A stretch of 46,908 nucleotides of DNA from Clostridia bacterium. GTDB taxonomy: Bacteria; Bacillota; Clostridia; TANB77; CAG-508. Positions within the stretch are counted from its first letter, which is position 1. The number at the start of each line of letters is the position of its first letter. Below the pieces are notes generated by a model. The model made no database searches. It saw nothing but the letters and a program-made list of their open reading frames with translations, and was not told where the DNA came from. This document shows, piece by piece, positions 37,901-46,619 of this stretch. The position numbers were made by a program, and so were the translations under genes. Location: positions 1-46,908 of the forward strand of contig JAAVXM010000044.1 in NCBI GenBank assembly GCA_022790575.1, read 5' to 3'.

Positions 37901-38526
37901 AAACATCTGTAACAGAAATTAAGAAACAAAAAAATACAGATAATGAATCAGATAAGGTAAAAAAAGAAATCACATTAAACATTCCTAAATTTTTACAAGA
38001 AGATGAGGATTTAAAAATAACAAATGCAGAAAAAGGAACTCTAATACATCTATGTATGCAAAAATTAGAACTTAAAGAATATACATATAATGAAATAAAG
38101 GAATTAATTGAAAAATTAGAAGCAAAAAAGATAATTACAAAAAAAGAAGCAGAATCAATAAATATAAATAAGGTATATCAATTTACGAAATCTCAAATTT
38201 GGAAAGAAATGAAACAAGCAAAAGAAGTCGAAAGAGAGAAGCCATTTTACATTAACATATCTGCACAAGAAATTTATGGGGAAGAACTTAATGAAAAGGT
38301 ATTAGTACAAGGTGTTATAGATTTGTATTATATAGACAAAGAAGATAATTTGATTCTAGTAGATTACAAAACAGATTATGTAGAAAATAGAGATGAGCAA
38401 AACTTAATAAATAAATATAGAACACAATTAGAACTATATAAAAGAGCATTAGAGGGAGCATTAAGCAAAAAAGTTAGTAAAATGTATATATATTCTACAT
38501 ATTTAGAAAAAGAAATACTACTATAA
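34903..38526 (+). CDS. addA: AddA helicase-nuclease subunit
   Basis: The UvrD-like motor and nuclease subunit of AddAB, which processes double-strand ends for RecA loading. It has 1207 residues, typical length. Walker A is AAAGSGKTAVL (from residue 26). Helicase motifs include AIDEYQDSNLVQEYI, GDVKQSIYKFRQARPELF, MSIHKSKGLEFPIVF and YVALTRAKEKIIITG. The C-terminal RecB-type nuclease has D1154-Y-K-T-D (LVDYKTDYVE). The centre contains an acidic run (EIEEETEDNEYDNEIQEIEE, about residues 525-544). The usual upstream addB is not adjacent; recN is there instead, so addB must lie elsewhere. Confidence 0.95.
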   Translation: MSKEVSWTQEQEQAIYEKGSNILVAAAAGSGKTAVLVERIINKIIKENIDIDKLLVVTFTNAAAAEMRERVLKAIYKKIDENIEDNRLQKQITLLNKASICTIDSFCLDIVRNNFFEIDMPQNFRIADTTEIEIIKQEVIEDLFEEKYEAEDKDFAKLINTYTGYQDDTPLKELILKIYTYIQSTPFPEKWLKEKIEMFNLKNKLEEDFSKTIWGKLLLKQVEEILQDGIIKLENEKKNIEKYDELQKYNLILSDDIEQLEMLKSNLDTWDKAYTIYTNIKFKTWSADKKITIEAKDKAKEVRDKVKESLKAIDKILIFDSGEANEDINNMYEILEKLGQVIIEYGDKFSKKKREKNIVDFNDVEHFALKILINEEGKPTEIAKRYQEKFEEIAIDEYQDSNLVQEYILNSISRGNNVFMVGDVKQSIYKFRQARPELFLNKYKTYKLKKEKAILEDLKIQLFKNFRSRKEVLDFSNIIFDNIMTEKLGELNYTEEEYLNLGASYEDTEQDLRTEINIINVKEEIEEETEDNEYDNEIQEIEEVEEKERIEDIELEAKFVANRIKQLIDSKFQVYDAKSKEKRDIKYKDIVILLRSTKALVPIFEKEILRLKMPVFSDTSSEYLESIEIQTIMSLLKIIDNPLQEISLISVMRSAIGGFTDNELVKIRLSDKYDNFYNTVLKSRKDVDSKLRNKIDRFLNNIETWRREQEYLSLDELIWKIYNDTGFYNYVGLMNNGTLRQANLKMLFERAKQCESISFKGLFNFINYIEKIKASSKDMDSAKIIGENDNVIRIMSIHKSKGLEFPIVFLSGTGKQFNMQDLNKKVLLHADIGIGVKYIDYDKLIEYDTLSKQAIKQQMHVETLSEEMRILYVALTRAKEKIIITGKSTVEKQKEIEELPKKYENVNNILLKKYKTYIDWIMLVEAFNKDKMKNLVDIKMYQRDEVIQTCDTNSNEKENLLDEILNKISKVEKDRIQQKKVAQMLEYEYPNKLATIIPTKTSVTEIKKQKNTDNESDKVKKEITLNIPKFLQEDEDLKITNAEKGTLIHLCMQKLELKEYTYNEIKELIEKLEAKKIITKKEAESININKVYQFTKSQIWKEMKQAKEVEREKPFYINISAQEIYGEELNEKVLVQGVIDLYYIDKEDNLILVDYKTDYVENRDEQNLINKYRTQLELYKRALEGALSKKVSKMYIYSTYLEKEILL

Positions 38527-38658
38527 AAATATAAAATGTGGTGCGAATGTGGAACAAAAAGAAGAAAAAAATTTTATGCAAACAGTTTATTTTGTTATAA
38601 AGATATGGTAAAATGAGACAGAAATAAGGAATTATTTTAAAATCAAGAAAGGTATAAA

Positions 38659-40074
38659 ATGGAAACAAAACAAGAAATAGAAAAACAAAAACAATATATA
38701 GAAAAAGTAAAACAAATAAATAAAGGAAGCAATTTAAAATATTATATATTAACAATGGGTTGCCAATTAAATGAAAACGACTCAGAAAAATTATGTGGAA
38801 TTGTAGAGCAAATGGGATATGAGCAAATAGACAACTATCAGGAAGCAGACCTAGTTCTATTCAATACATGTTGTGTAAGAGAGAATGCAGAAGATAAGCT
38901 ATTTGGTAAACTAGGAGAATTAAAAAGAATAAAAGAGAAAAGAGGAACAATTATTGCAATTGGTGGTTGTATGATGCAAGAACAGCATATAACAGACAAA
39001 ATACATGAAAGCTATCCATATACAGATATAATATTTGGAACACATACATTACATAAGTTTCCAGAGGACTTATATAAAACATTAGAAAGTAAAAAGAAAA
39101 TGCAAGATGTTATAGACATAGAAGGAGAAGTATATGAGGGACTGCCAATAAAAAGAATGAGCAATATAAAAGCATCAGTAACAATTATGTATGGATGTAA
39201 TAACTTTTGTACATATTGTATAGTTCCATATGTAAGAGGGAGAGAAAGAAGTAGACATCCTAAAGACATACTAGAAGAAGTAGAACAACTAGCAAAAGAA
39301 GGATATAAAGAAATAACACTACTTGGACAAAATGTGAACTCATATTTGAGAAGTGAGCAATGGAAAGAAAATGGAACAGAATATAAAGGGATAAACTCAT
39401 TTGCAACACTTTTAAGAGCAATAAATGAAATAGAAGGAATAGAAAGAATAAGATTTATATCACCACACCCAAAAGATTTTACAGATGATGTAATAGAAGC
39501 AATTGCAGAAAGTGAGAAAGTGTGTAAATTAATACATTTACCACTACAATCAGGAAGTACAAATGTATTAAAAACAATGAATAGGAAATACACAAAAGAA
39601 CAATATCTAGAATTAGTAGAAAAAATGAAAAAAAGAATACCAAATTTAACACTATCAACAGATATAATTGTAGGATTTGCAGGAGAGACAGAAGAAGATT
39701 TTGAAGATACATTAGAAGTAGTTAAACAAGTATGTTTTGAACAAGTATATATGTTTATATATTCAAGGAGAGTTGGAACACCAGGGGACAAAATGACAAA
39801 TCAAATTCCAGAAGATATAAAACATAAAAGGTTTGACAGACTAAAAGAATTAGTAGAAAGCCAAATAGCAGATAACAATCAAAAATATGTTAAGACAATA
39901 CAAAAAGTTTTAGTAGAAGGTCCAAGTAAAAATAACTCAGAATTGTTGACAGGAAGAACAGAAAGTAACAAAGTAGTAATTTTTGAGGGAGAACCACAAC
40001 TAAAAGATAAAATAATAGATATAGAAATAGTTTCAGAGCATATGTGGTATTTAAAAGGAAAACATATAAATTAG
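38659..40074 (+). CDS. miaB: tRNA methylthiotransferase MiaB
   Basis: Radical-SAM enzyme that adds a methylthio group to i6A37 of tRNAs. It has 471 residues. The N-terminal UPF0004 domain carries cluster cysteines in TMGCQLNENDSEK, FNTCCVRENAEDK and IGGCMMQ. The radical SAM triad is C180-x3-C184-x2-C187 (YGCNNFCTYCIVPYVRGRE). The C-terminal TRAM domain follows (VLVEGPSKNNSELLTGRTESNKVV). An N-terminal Lys/Gln-rich extension of about 25 residues is typical of clostridial members. It is followed by mutS after 42 nt, a common pairing in Clostridia. Confidence 0.95.
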   Translation: METKQEIEKQKQYIEKVKQINKGSNLKYYILTMGCQLNENDSEKLCGIVEQMGYEQIDNYQEADLVLFNTCCVRENAEDKLFGKLGELKRIKEKRGTIIAIGGCMMQEQHITDKIHESYPYTDIIFGTHTLHKFPEDLYKTLESKKKMQDVIDIEGEVYEGLPIKRMSNIKASVTIMYGCNNFCTYCIVPYVRGRERSRHPKDILEEVEQLAKEGYKEITLLGQNVNSYLRSEQWKENGTEYKGINSFATLLRAINEIEGIERIRFISPHPKDFTDDVIEAIAESEKVCKLIHLPLQSGSTNVLKTMNRKYTKEQYLELVEKMKKRIPNLTLSTDIIVGFAGETEEDFEDTLEVVKQVCFEQVYMFIYSRRVGTPGDKMTNQIPEDIKHKRFDRLKELVESQIADNNQKYVKTIQKVLVEGPSKNNSELLTGRTESNKVVIFEGEPQLKDKIIDIEIVSEHMWYLKGKHIN

Positions 40075-40116
40075 TAATAAAAATAGCAATATAAAAAGAA
40101 GAAGAGAGGTAAATAA

Positions 40117-42756
40117 ATGGCACAAACAATAGCGGAAATTGAAGATATATCATCAATATCACCAATGATGCAAAAATATATAGAAACAAAAAAGAAATAT
40201 AAAGATTGTATATTATTTTATAGATTAGGTGACTTTTATGAAATGTTTTTTGAGGATGCAATAACAGTATCAAGAGAACTAGAAATAACACTAACAGGAA
40301 AGGAATGTGGTATGTCAGAAAGAGCTCCAATGGCAGGAGTTCCACATCATGCCTCAGAAAACTATGCTGCAAGATTAATAGAAAAAGGTTATAAAGTTGC
40401 AATATGTGAACAATTAGGAGACCCTAAAACAACTAAAGGTATAGTAGAAAGAGGAGTTATAAGAGTTTTAACACCAGGAACAATTGTTGAGAGCAATTTA
40501 TTAGAAGAAAAGAAAAATAATTATATAATGAGTATATGTAAAAGTGGTATATATTTTGGAATAAGTGTATGTGACATATCAACAGGAGAATTTTATAGTG
40601 CTGAAATAAAAGGAGAAAATAACTTTGCGCTATTATTAGATGAAATTTCAAGATTCTCACCATCAGAGATAATTGCTAACTCAATGATGTTAGAATGTCA
40701 AGATGAAATGGATAAAATAAGGGAGAGATTTCAAATATATATTAGTAGTTTCAATGATGAATTTTTCTCAGAAGAAATTGGAAACTTGCAATTAGACTAT
40801 AATATAATTGAAAACAAACAAGAAGTTAAAAAACTTAATGACAAAATACTAGCATTAAAATCAATAAATGCATTATTAAAATACTTAAATGAAACTCAAA
40901 TGACAAGTTTAGAACATATAAATACAATAACAATATATAACTTATCAAGATATATGTCACTAGATATAAATGCAAGAAGAAATCTTGAAATAACAGAAAA
41001 AATGAAAGACAAAAGCAAAAAAGGAACATTGCTTTGGGTATTAGATAAAACTTCAACATCAATGGGTGGACGATTACTTAGAAGATGGTTAAGTGACCCA
41101 CTATTAGATGTAAATGAAATTCAAGAAAGATTAGACAGTGTAAAAGAGTTAAAAGACAATATGATGCTTAGAGGAGATATAACAGAAACTCTAAGGAAAG
41201 TATATGATATAGAACGTTTAGCTGGAAAAATGGCATATGGTAATGCTAATGCAAGAGATATGATTACATTAAAAAATTCATTAGAAAAATTACCAATAGT
41301 AAAGCAAGTATTACAACAATGTAATTCATCAAAGTTAGTACAATTATGTAATGAATTAGATGAACTAAAAGATATATTTGAATTAATAGAAAAGTCAATA
41401 GTAGAAGAGCCACCAATGACGATAAAAGATGGAGGTATTATCAAAATAGGATATGATTCAGAAATTGATGTATTAAAAACAGCAACAACAGAAGGAAAGA
41501 ATTGGTTAGTAAAACTAGAGGCAGAAGAAAAGCAAAAAACAGGAATAAAGACATTAAAAGTAGGATATAACAAAGTATTTGGCTACTATTTTGAAGTATC
41601 AAAATCACTTGTATCACAAGTTCCAGATAGATTTGTAAGGAAACAAACATTAACAAATGGAGAAAGGTATATAACAGAAGAATTAAAAGAATTAGAGGAA
41701 AAGATTTTAGGAGCAGAAGAAAAGGTAGTAAATCTTGAGTATAATGCATTTGTAGAGATAAGGACAGAAATTGCAAAAAACATAAAAAGGCTACAAAAAA
41801 CAGCAAACATTATATCAACATTAGATGTTTTAGTATCATTTGCCCAAGTTGCAGAGGATATGAATTATTGCATGCCAGAAATAAAAGATGATGGAGTAAT
41901 AGATATTAAAGAAGGAAGACACCCTGTAATTGAGAAAATGATAGGAGCAGGGAACTTTGTTCCAAATGATACATATTTAAATAAAGATGAAGATAGGCTA
42001 TCAATAATAACAGGACCAAATATGGCAGGAAAGTCAACATATATGAGGCAAGTTGCACTAATATCATTAATGGCGCAAGTTGGAAGTTTTGTACCAGCAA
42101 AAGAAGCACAAATAGGAATTGTAGATAAAATATTTACAAGAGTTGGTGCATCTGATGATTTAAGTATGGGGCAAAGTACATTTATGGTTGAAATGATGGA
42201 AGTTGCAACAATTTTAAAAGAAGCAACTGAAAACAGTCTTGTAATATTAGATGAGATTGGAAGAGGAACATCAACATATGATGGACTTTCAATTGCATGG
42301 GCAGTATCAGAATATATTGCAGATAAAGAAAAATGTGGTGCAAAGACTCTGTTTGCAACTCATTACCATGAACTTATAGAGTTAGCAGATAAACAAGAAG
42401 GAATAAAGAATTATTCAATTGCAGTCAAAGAAAAAGGAGAAGACATAATCTTTTTAAGAAAGATAGTAGAAGGTGGAACTGATGAAAGCTATGGAATCCA
42501 TGTTGCACGCCTTGCAGGTGTTCCTAAAGTTGTTACTAAAAGGGCAAATGAAATTCTTAGAAGTTTAGAAAGAAAAAGTATGCTAAGTGGTAAGAAAATG
42601 GAAAAAGAAAATAAAAAGGTTGTTGAAGGTCAATTTGATATGTTTAATTATAAATTGGGAGAAATTGCTCATGAAATAGATAAAATTAACTTAAATGAAC
42701 TAACTCCAATTGATGCATTAAATATATTATCAAAAATGAAAGAAAAAATGAAATAA
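40117..42756 (+). CDS. mutS: DNA mismatch repair protein MutS
   Basis: It recognises mismatches and small loops. It has 879 residues, full length. The mismatch-binding domain is at the N-terminus with GDFYEMFFEDA (Phe-x-Glu type). The core levers are in the middle. The ATPase has Walker A GPNMAGKST (residues 633-641) and Walker B SLVILDEIGRGTSTYDG. A C-terminal helix-turn-helix dimer region ends the protein. The SD AAGAGAGG precedes the start. mutL, often the next gene in Clostridia, is absent here; a terminator and the spoIIA operon follow. Confidence 0.97.
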   Translation: MAQTIAEIEDISSISPMMQKYIETKKKYKDCILFYRLGDFYEMFFEDAITVSRELEITLTGKECGMSERAPMAGVPHHASENYAARLIEKGYKVAICEQLGDPKTTKGIVERGVIRVLTPGTIVESNLLEEKKNNYIMSICKSGIYFGISVCDISTGEFYSAEIKGENNFALLLDEISRFSPSEIIANSMMLECQDEMDKIRERFQIYISSFNDEFFSEEIGNLQLDYNIIENKQEVKKLNDKILALKSINALLKYLNETQMTSLEHINTITIYNLSRYMSLDINARRNLEITEKMKDKSKKGTLLWVLDKTSTSMGGRLLRRWLSDPLLDVNEIQERLDSVKELKDNMMLRGDITETLRKVYDIERLAGKMAYGNANARDMITLKNSLEKLPIVKQVLQQCNSSKLVQLCNELDELKDIFELIEKSIVEEPPMTIKDGGIIKIGYDSEIDVLKTATTEGKNWLVKLEAEEKQKTGIKTLKVGYNKVFGYYFEVSKSLVSQVPDRFVRKQTLTNGERYITEELKELEEKILGAEEKVVNLEYNAFVEIRTEIAKNIKRLQKTANIISTLDVLVSFAQVAEDMNYCMPEIKDDGVIDIKEGRHPVIEKMIGAGNFVPNDTYLNKDEDRLSIITGPNMAGKSTYMRQVALISLMAQVGSFVPAKEAQIGIVDKIFTRVGASDDLSMGQSTFMVEMMEVATILKEATENSLVILDEIGRGTSTYDGLSIAWAVSEYIADKEKCGAKTLFATHYHELIELADKQEGIKNYSIAVKEKGEDIIFLRKIVEGGTDESYGIHVARLAGVPKVVTKRANEILRSLERKSMLSGKKMEKENKKVVEGQFDMFNYKLGEIAHEIDKINLNELTPIDALNILSKMKEKMK

Positions 42757-42778
42757 ATTTAATAGAATGTTATAAGTC

Positions 42779-42809
42779 ACGATACTATTTTTTAGTATCG
42801 TCTTTTTTT
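42779..42809 (+). terminator. intrinsic terminator after mutS
   Basis: Nine-bp stem ACGATACTA/TAGTATCGT (42779-42787 with 42793-42801), 5-nt loop, followed by a long T run. Confidence 0.92.
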
Positions 42810-42834
42810 GTCGAATACTTTTAACAATTCGACA
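42809..42834 (+). promoter_or_regulatory. paired Spo0A boxes upstream of spoIIA
   Basis: Two inverted consensus 0A boxes: TGTCGAA (42809-42815) and TTCGACA (42828-42834), 12 bp apart. They end 20 bp upstream of the spoIIA -35. Phosphorylated Spo0A activates spoIIA at the onset of sporulation in Bacillus and Clostridium; the arrangement fits that role. Confidence 0.75.
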
Positions 42835-42854
42835 AAACTTCTAAATTTTTACTC

Positions 42855-42883
42855 TTGGAAAAAAATGGGAAACAATATATAAT
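42855..42883 (+). promoter_or_regulatory. promoter of spoIIA operon
   Basis: -35 TTGGAA (42855-42860), 17-bp spacer, -10 TATAAT (42878-42883). It reads as sigma-A-like; a sigma-H element, used in B. subtilis, is not obvious. Confidence 0.65.
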
Positions 42884-42920
42884 AATCTCATCAAAAATAA
42901 AATAGTAGAAAGGAGATAAT

Positions 42921-43265
42921 ATGAATACTTGTTATAAAAAAGAGGACAAGCAATTAATCTTCAAAATTGATGAAGAAATAGATGAATGTTCAGTACAAAA
43001 GATAAGGAGGAAATTAGATAATGAGATTGAGAGATATATGCCAAAAAAAGTTATATTTGATTTTAACAATGTGTCTTTTATGGATAGTGCAGGAATAGGA
43101 TTATTAATTGGGAGATATAAGCTAGCAAACATGCTAGGCGGTAAGGTAGAAGTAGCTAATATAAGTCCATCAATAAGGAAAATATTTGAGATGAGTGGAA
43201 TATTAAAAATTATACCAGAAGTAGATACAATGCAAGATTTGCAAATGGAGGTAAATCATGAATAA
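42921..43265 (+). CDS. spoIIAA: anti-sigma F factor antagonist SpoIIAA
   Basis: STAS-domain protein that, when dephosphorylated, binds SpoIIAB and frees sigma F in the forespore. It has 114 residues, the usual size. The phosphorylated serine is S56 in [15 protein letters not shown]. It is first in the operon, with SD AAAGGAG; its end overlaps spoIIAB by 8 nt. Confidence 0.95.
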   Translation: MNTCYKKEDKQLIFKIDEEIDECSVQKIRRKLDNEIERYMPKKVIFDFNNVSFMDSAGIGLLIGRYKLANMLGGKVEVANISPSIRKIFEMSGILKIIPEVDTMQDLQMEVNHE

Positions 43266-43737
43266 TAGTTTTGATAATGAAATGAAAATTGATTTTTTAA
43301 GTAAATCAAATAATGAAGCATTTGCCCGAATATCAGTAGCAGCATTTATAGCGCAATTGGACCCCACTTTAGAAGAAATTGCAGACATAAAAACAGCCGT
43401 ATCAGAAGCAGTGACTAACTCTATAATACATGGATACGAAGAAAAAACAGGGATAGTTAAGTTGATATGTAAAATAAGGGACAATGAAGTTTTTATAGAA
43501 ATTTCTGATACTGGGAAGGGAATCGAAAACATAGAAATAGCAAAACAACCATTATATACAACAAAATCAAATTTAGAGAGAGCAGGTATGGGATTTACAA
43601 TAATGGAAAGTTTTATGGATAATGTAGAAATTGAATCTGTATTAGGATTAGGAACAAAGGTCACTATGAGTAAAAAAATAAAAAGTAATTGTAATAAAGA
43701 AGACTTTGCTATGTCAGTAATAAGGGGAGAAGAATAG
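43258..43737 (+). CDS. spoIIAB: anti-sigma F factor SpoIIAB
   Basis: Histidine-kinase-like ATPase that sequesters sigma F and phosphorylates SpoIIAA. It has 159 residues, slightly longer than the usual 145 through its C-terminal tail. The N-box is [15 protein letters not shown], the G1 box [10 protein letters not shown], and the G2 region [13 protein letters not shown]. An SD (ATGGAGG) is inside the end of spoIIAA. Its stop overlaps the GTG start of sigF. Confidence 0.95.
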   Translation: MNNSFDNEMKIDFLSKSNNEAFARISVAAFIAQLDPTLEEIADIKTAVSEAVTNSIIHGYEEKTGIVKLICKIRDNEVFIEISDTGKGIENIEIAKQPLYTTKSNLERAGMGFTIMESFMDNVEIESVLGLGTKVTMSKKIKSNCNKEDFAMSVIRGEE

Positions 43738-44465
43738 TGTATGATAATGATATGAAAATCATCGAAAGAGCTCAAAATGGAAGCAAAGATGATATGACTC
43801 AATTGATAGAAAACAATAATGGACTTATTTGGAGCATTGTTCGAAGATTTAGTGGAAGGAATTATGATGTAGAAGATTTATATCAAATAGGAAGTATAGG
43901 GTTTATAAAGGCAATACAAAGATTTGATACAAGCTTTGAGGTTAGACTTTCAACATATGCAGTACCATACATTTTAGGAGAAATAAAAAGATATATAAGA
44001 GATGATGGACCAATAAAGGTAAGTAGAAGTTTAAAAGAACTAAATGTGAAAATATTGGAATTACAGAAGATGTATTTTAATAAATATGGAAAAGAGATAA
44101 AGTTAGAAGAAATATCAAAAGAACTAAGAATATCAAAAGAAGAAATCGTAATGGCATTGGATTCTGCAAGACCAGTAGATTCGATTGAAGAGGCAAAATA
44201 TAAAGATAGCAAAACAAACAAAACAGTTAGTATATTAGAACAAATTTCTACAGGAAGAGATGAACAAACAGAAATTACAAATAAAATAGCAGTAAAAAAG
44301 TTAATTGAAGAATTAGATGACAAAGAAAAAGAGATAATAATGTTAAGATATTACAAAAGAAAAACACAAACTCAAGTTTCAAAGATTTTAGGAATTACAC
44401 AAGTACAAGTATCAAGAATAGAAAGAAAGATATTAAATGATATGAAAAGAAAACTTATAGTATAG
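43737..44465 (+). CDS. sigF: RNA polymerase sigma-F factor (SpoIIAC)
   Basis: Forespore-specific sigma factor. It has 242 residues. Region 2 (GLIWSIVRRFSGRNYDVEDLYQIGSIGFIKAIQRFD; STYAVPYILGEIKRYIRDDGPIKVSR) is characteristic of the SigF/G group. Region 4 contains a helix-turn-helix (TQTQVSKILGITQVQVSRIERK). The start is GTG at 43737 with SD AGGGGAGA 7 nt upstream, overlapping the spoIIAB stop (translational coupling). Confidence 0.95.
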   Translation: MYDNDMKIIERAQNGSKDDMTQLIENNNGLIWSIVRRFSGRNYDVEDLYQIGSIGFIKAIQRFDTSFEVRLSTYAVPYILGEIKRYIRDDGPIKVSRSLKELNVKILELQKMYFNKYGKEIKLEEISKELRISKEEIVMALDSARPVDSIEEAKYKDSKTNKTVSILEQISTGRDEQTEITNKIAVKKLIEELDDKEKEIIMLRYYKRKTQTQVSKILGITQVQVSRIERKILNDMKRKLIV

Positions 44466-44499
44466 TTGAAATTCAATTATATTCCAATTAAAGAAAGGA

Positions 44500-45555
44500 A
44501 TGAAATCAACAATGAAAAAGACAATAAGCTATTTTCTGGGTTTTATGTTCTTATTTTTTGTAATACCTGTAGTTTGCTCAATTCCACAGAATACAAAAAG
44601 TGAAAATGAACAAACAACAGAAGTTAGTGCTACAGAACAACAAAATGTGTCAGAAGATAAACCAGAACAAGAACAAGTTAAAAAGTACGATTATGAAAAG
44701 TATAAAACAATAAGATTGTTACATACTGAAAGTAATCAAGTAGAAGAATTAGGAATTGATGAATATTTATATGGAGTGGTTTCAAGTGAAATGCCAGCAA
44801 GTTATGAAATAGAAGCATTAAAGGCTCAAGCAGTTGTTGCAAGAACATACACAATATATCAGGCAATACACAGTTCAGGAAAACATGAAAATGCTGATAT
44901 ATGTGATAGTTTTGCTTGCTGCCAAGCATGGATTAGTAAAGAAGAGAGACTTTCAAAGTGGAAACCAGAAGAAGCGGAGAATAATTGGAATAAAATTGTT
45001 AATGCAGTAGATACAACAAGTGGGAAAATTATTACATATAATAAAGAACCAATAAATGCATTTTTTCATTCAAATAGTGGAGGAGTAACAGAAAGTTCAC
45101 TTAATATCTGGGGAGGAATTGATTATCCATATTTAAAATCAGTTGAAACTGCAGGAGAGGACGGTTACAGTCAATATAACTCTGAAGTTAAGTTATCAAA
45201 ACAAGAGTTATTAAATAAAATAAAGACAAAATATCCAGATTGTGAAATTGATTATTCACAAGAAAATTGTATTCAAATACTGGAGAATACCACAAGTGGA
45301 AGAATTAAAACAATAAAATTTGGAAATAAAGAAATTGCTGGAACAGAAGCAAGGACATTACTGGGGTTAAAATCAACAAATTTTTCGTTTGCAATAAATG
45401 GAGAAGAAATAACTTTTTCTGTAAAAGGCTATGGACATGGTGTTGGAATGAGTCAAACAGGAGCTGACAGTTTGGCAAAATCTGGTTCTAATTATGAAGA
45501 AATAATCAAACATTTTTATACAAATGTAGAAATTATTGAAGTAAATTCTCTTTAA
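44500..45555 (+). CDS. spoIID: stage II sporulation protein D (SpoIID)
   Basis: Membrane-anchored lytic transglycosylase needed for engulfment of the forespore. It has 351 residues. An N-terminal anchor (KKTISYFLGFMFLFFVIPVVCS) and an acidic Gln/Glu linker precede the SpoIID domain: IDEYLYGVVSSEMPASYEIEALKAQAVVARTY with the catalytic Glu in SSEMP, then CQAWISKEER, FFHSNSGGVTESS and GYGHGVGMSQTGADSLAKSG. The start could be 44512 (MKKTISYF), because the SD GAAAGGA almost touches the ATG at 44500. It is followed by the SpoIIQ-like gene, as in many Clostridia. Confidence 0.94.
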   Translation: MKSTMKKTISYFLGFMFLFFVIPVVCSIPQNTKSENEQTTEVSATEQQNVSEDKPEQEQVKKYDYEKYKTIRLLHTESNQVEELGIDEYLYGVVSSEMPASYEIEALKAQAVVARTYTIYQAIHSSGKHENADICDSFACCQAWISKEERLSKWKPEEAENNWNKIVNAVDTTSGKIITYNKEPINAFFHSNSGGVTESSLNIWGGIDYPYLKSVETAGEDGYSQYNSEVKLSKQELLNKIKTKYPDCEIDYSQENCIQILENTTSGRIKTIKFGNKEIAGTEARTLLGLKSTNFSFAINGEEITFSVKGYGHGVGMSQTGADSLAKSGSNYEEIIKHFYTNVEIIEVNSL

Positions 45556-45584
45556 ATGAATAATCTTCTAAAAAAAGTAAATAC

Positions 45585-45599
45585 TTGTATTAAATACAA
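45585..45599 (+). other. 15-bp inverted repeat before spoIIQ-like gene
   Basis: TTGTATT-A-AATACAA, just upstream of the SD AAGGAGG of the gene at 45620. It may be an operator or a small hairpin; no sigma-F consensus was recognised. Confidence 0.35.
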
Positions 45600-45619
45600 T
45601 ATCAAGGAGGATTTTATAT

Positions 45620-46462
45620 ATGAAAAAAGAAGGAAGATTTTTCAAAGACAATTTAATAGTGTATGTAGGAGCTGCTATATTTTTTCTTTTAGTTATATCA
45701 ATTGGTATAATAATGTATATGACAACTAGTTCAGATACAAAAATAGGAAAAGAATCAGAAAATAGTAATAGTGTAGTAGAAAATAAACAGGACAATACTG
45801 AAAATACAGAGAGTGCAAGTACATCAATGGGGAAAACAGTTGAAGAACAAGAAAATAATAAATCAGAAGATACTAATCAAAATAAAGCAACTGTAAAAGA
45901 GGATAATACAAATACTACATCTAAATCTACTAGTAACAAAAATACTGTAAATAATAAAAATGCCAATTCTACTGAAAAGAAAGAAAACGAAAAAACAGCT
46001 AACACAAATGCAAGTTCAAATAAACCAGAAGATAATTCAACAGAAACAAAAAAAGAGGTTTCTTTTATAAAACCAACTGAGGGTGAAGTGATTTGCGAAT
46101 TTGCTAAGGAGAATCTGATTTATTCAGAAACACTAAAAGAGTGGATAACACATACTGCAATTGATATTAAAGCTGATAAAACAAGTGTAATAAAAGCCGC
46201 AGCTGATGGAACTGTAAAATCAATAGTTAATGACCCTAGATATGGATTGACAGTTGTTATAGAACATGATGATGGATTTGAAACTGTATATTCAAATTTA
46301 CTTACAGCAGAATTTGTTGTTGAAGGAGAAGATGTCACACAAGGACAAACTATAGGTACTGCTGGAAATACAGCTTCTTTTGAAAGTAACATGGAATCTC
46401 ATCTTCATTTTGAAGTAATAAAAAATGGTGAATACCTAGACCCAACTATTTATATAAAATAA
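45620..46462 (+). CDS. spoIIQ: SpoIIQ-like M23 (LytM) peptidase-domain protein
   Basis: Forespore membrane protein that pairs with SpoIIIAH across the septum. It has 280 residues. One membrane helix (about 13-35) is followed by a long low-complexity Asn/Thr/Ser/Lys/Glu linker (40-150) and a LytM domain. Metal ligands are present: H178-TAI-D182 and H261-L-H263, so unlike the Bacillus protein the zinc site looks intact, as in clostridial SpoIIQ. Placement after spoIID supports the assignment over a general M23 peptidase. The SD AAGGAGG is strong and a terminator follows. Confidence 0.88.
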   Translation: MKKEGRFFKDNLIVYVGAAIFFLLVISIGIIMYMTTSSDTKIGKESENSNSVVENKQDNTENTESASTSMGKTVEEQENNKSEDTNQNKATVKEDNTNTTSKSTSNKNTVNNKNANSTEKKENEKTANTNASSNKPEDNSTETKKEVSFIKPTEGEVICEFAKENLIYSETLKEWITHTAIDIKADKTSVIKAAADGTVKSIVNDPRYGLTVVIEHDDGFETVYSNLLTAEFVVEGEDVTQGQTIGTAGNTASFESNMESHLHFEVIKNGEYLDPTIYIK

Positions 46463-46467
46463 TAATT

Positions 46468-46505
46468 AGCAAAAAAGTGAAAAGTTTAATTTTCACTTTT
46501 TTTGC
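46468..46505 (+). terminator. intrinsic terminator after spoIIQ-like gene
   Basis: A stem of about 16 bp, AGCAAAAAAGTGAAAA with its complement, with T-rich descending arm; its A and T runs allow function in either direction. Confidence 0.85.
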
Positions 46506-46590
46506 TTATAATAGTTGTCACACTAATAGAGTCTGTTATACAGAATAGCAATTATTGAGGAAAAAAGTAGAACCAAAAGAGAGAAAAGTA

Positions 46591-46619
46591 TTGACAAGAA
46601 AAGCTGATTAGAATATAAT
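46591..46619 (+). promoter_or_regulatory. promoter of right-end prepilin-like gene
   Basis: -35 TTGACA (46591-46596), 17-bp spacer, -10 TATAAT (46614-46619), matching the promoter at 95-123. Confidence 0.85.
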
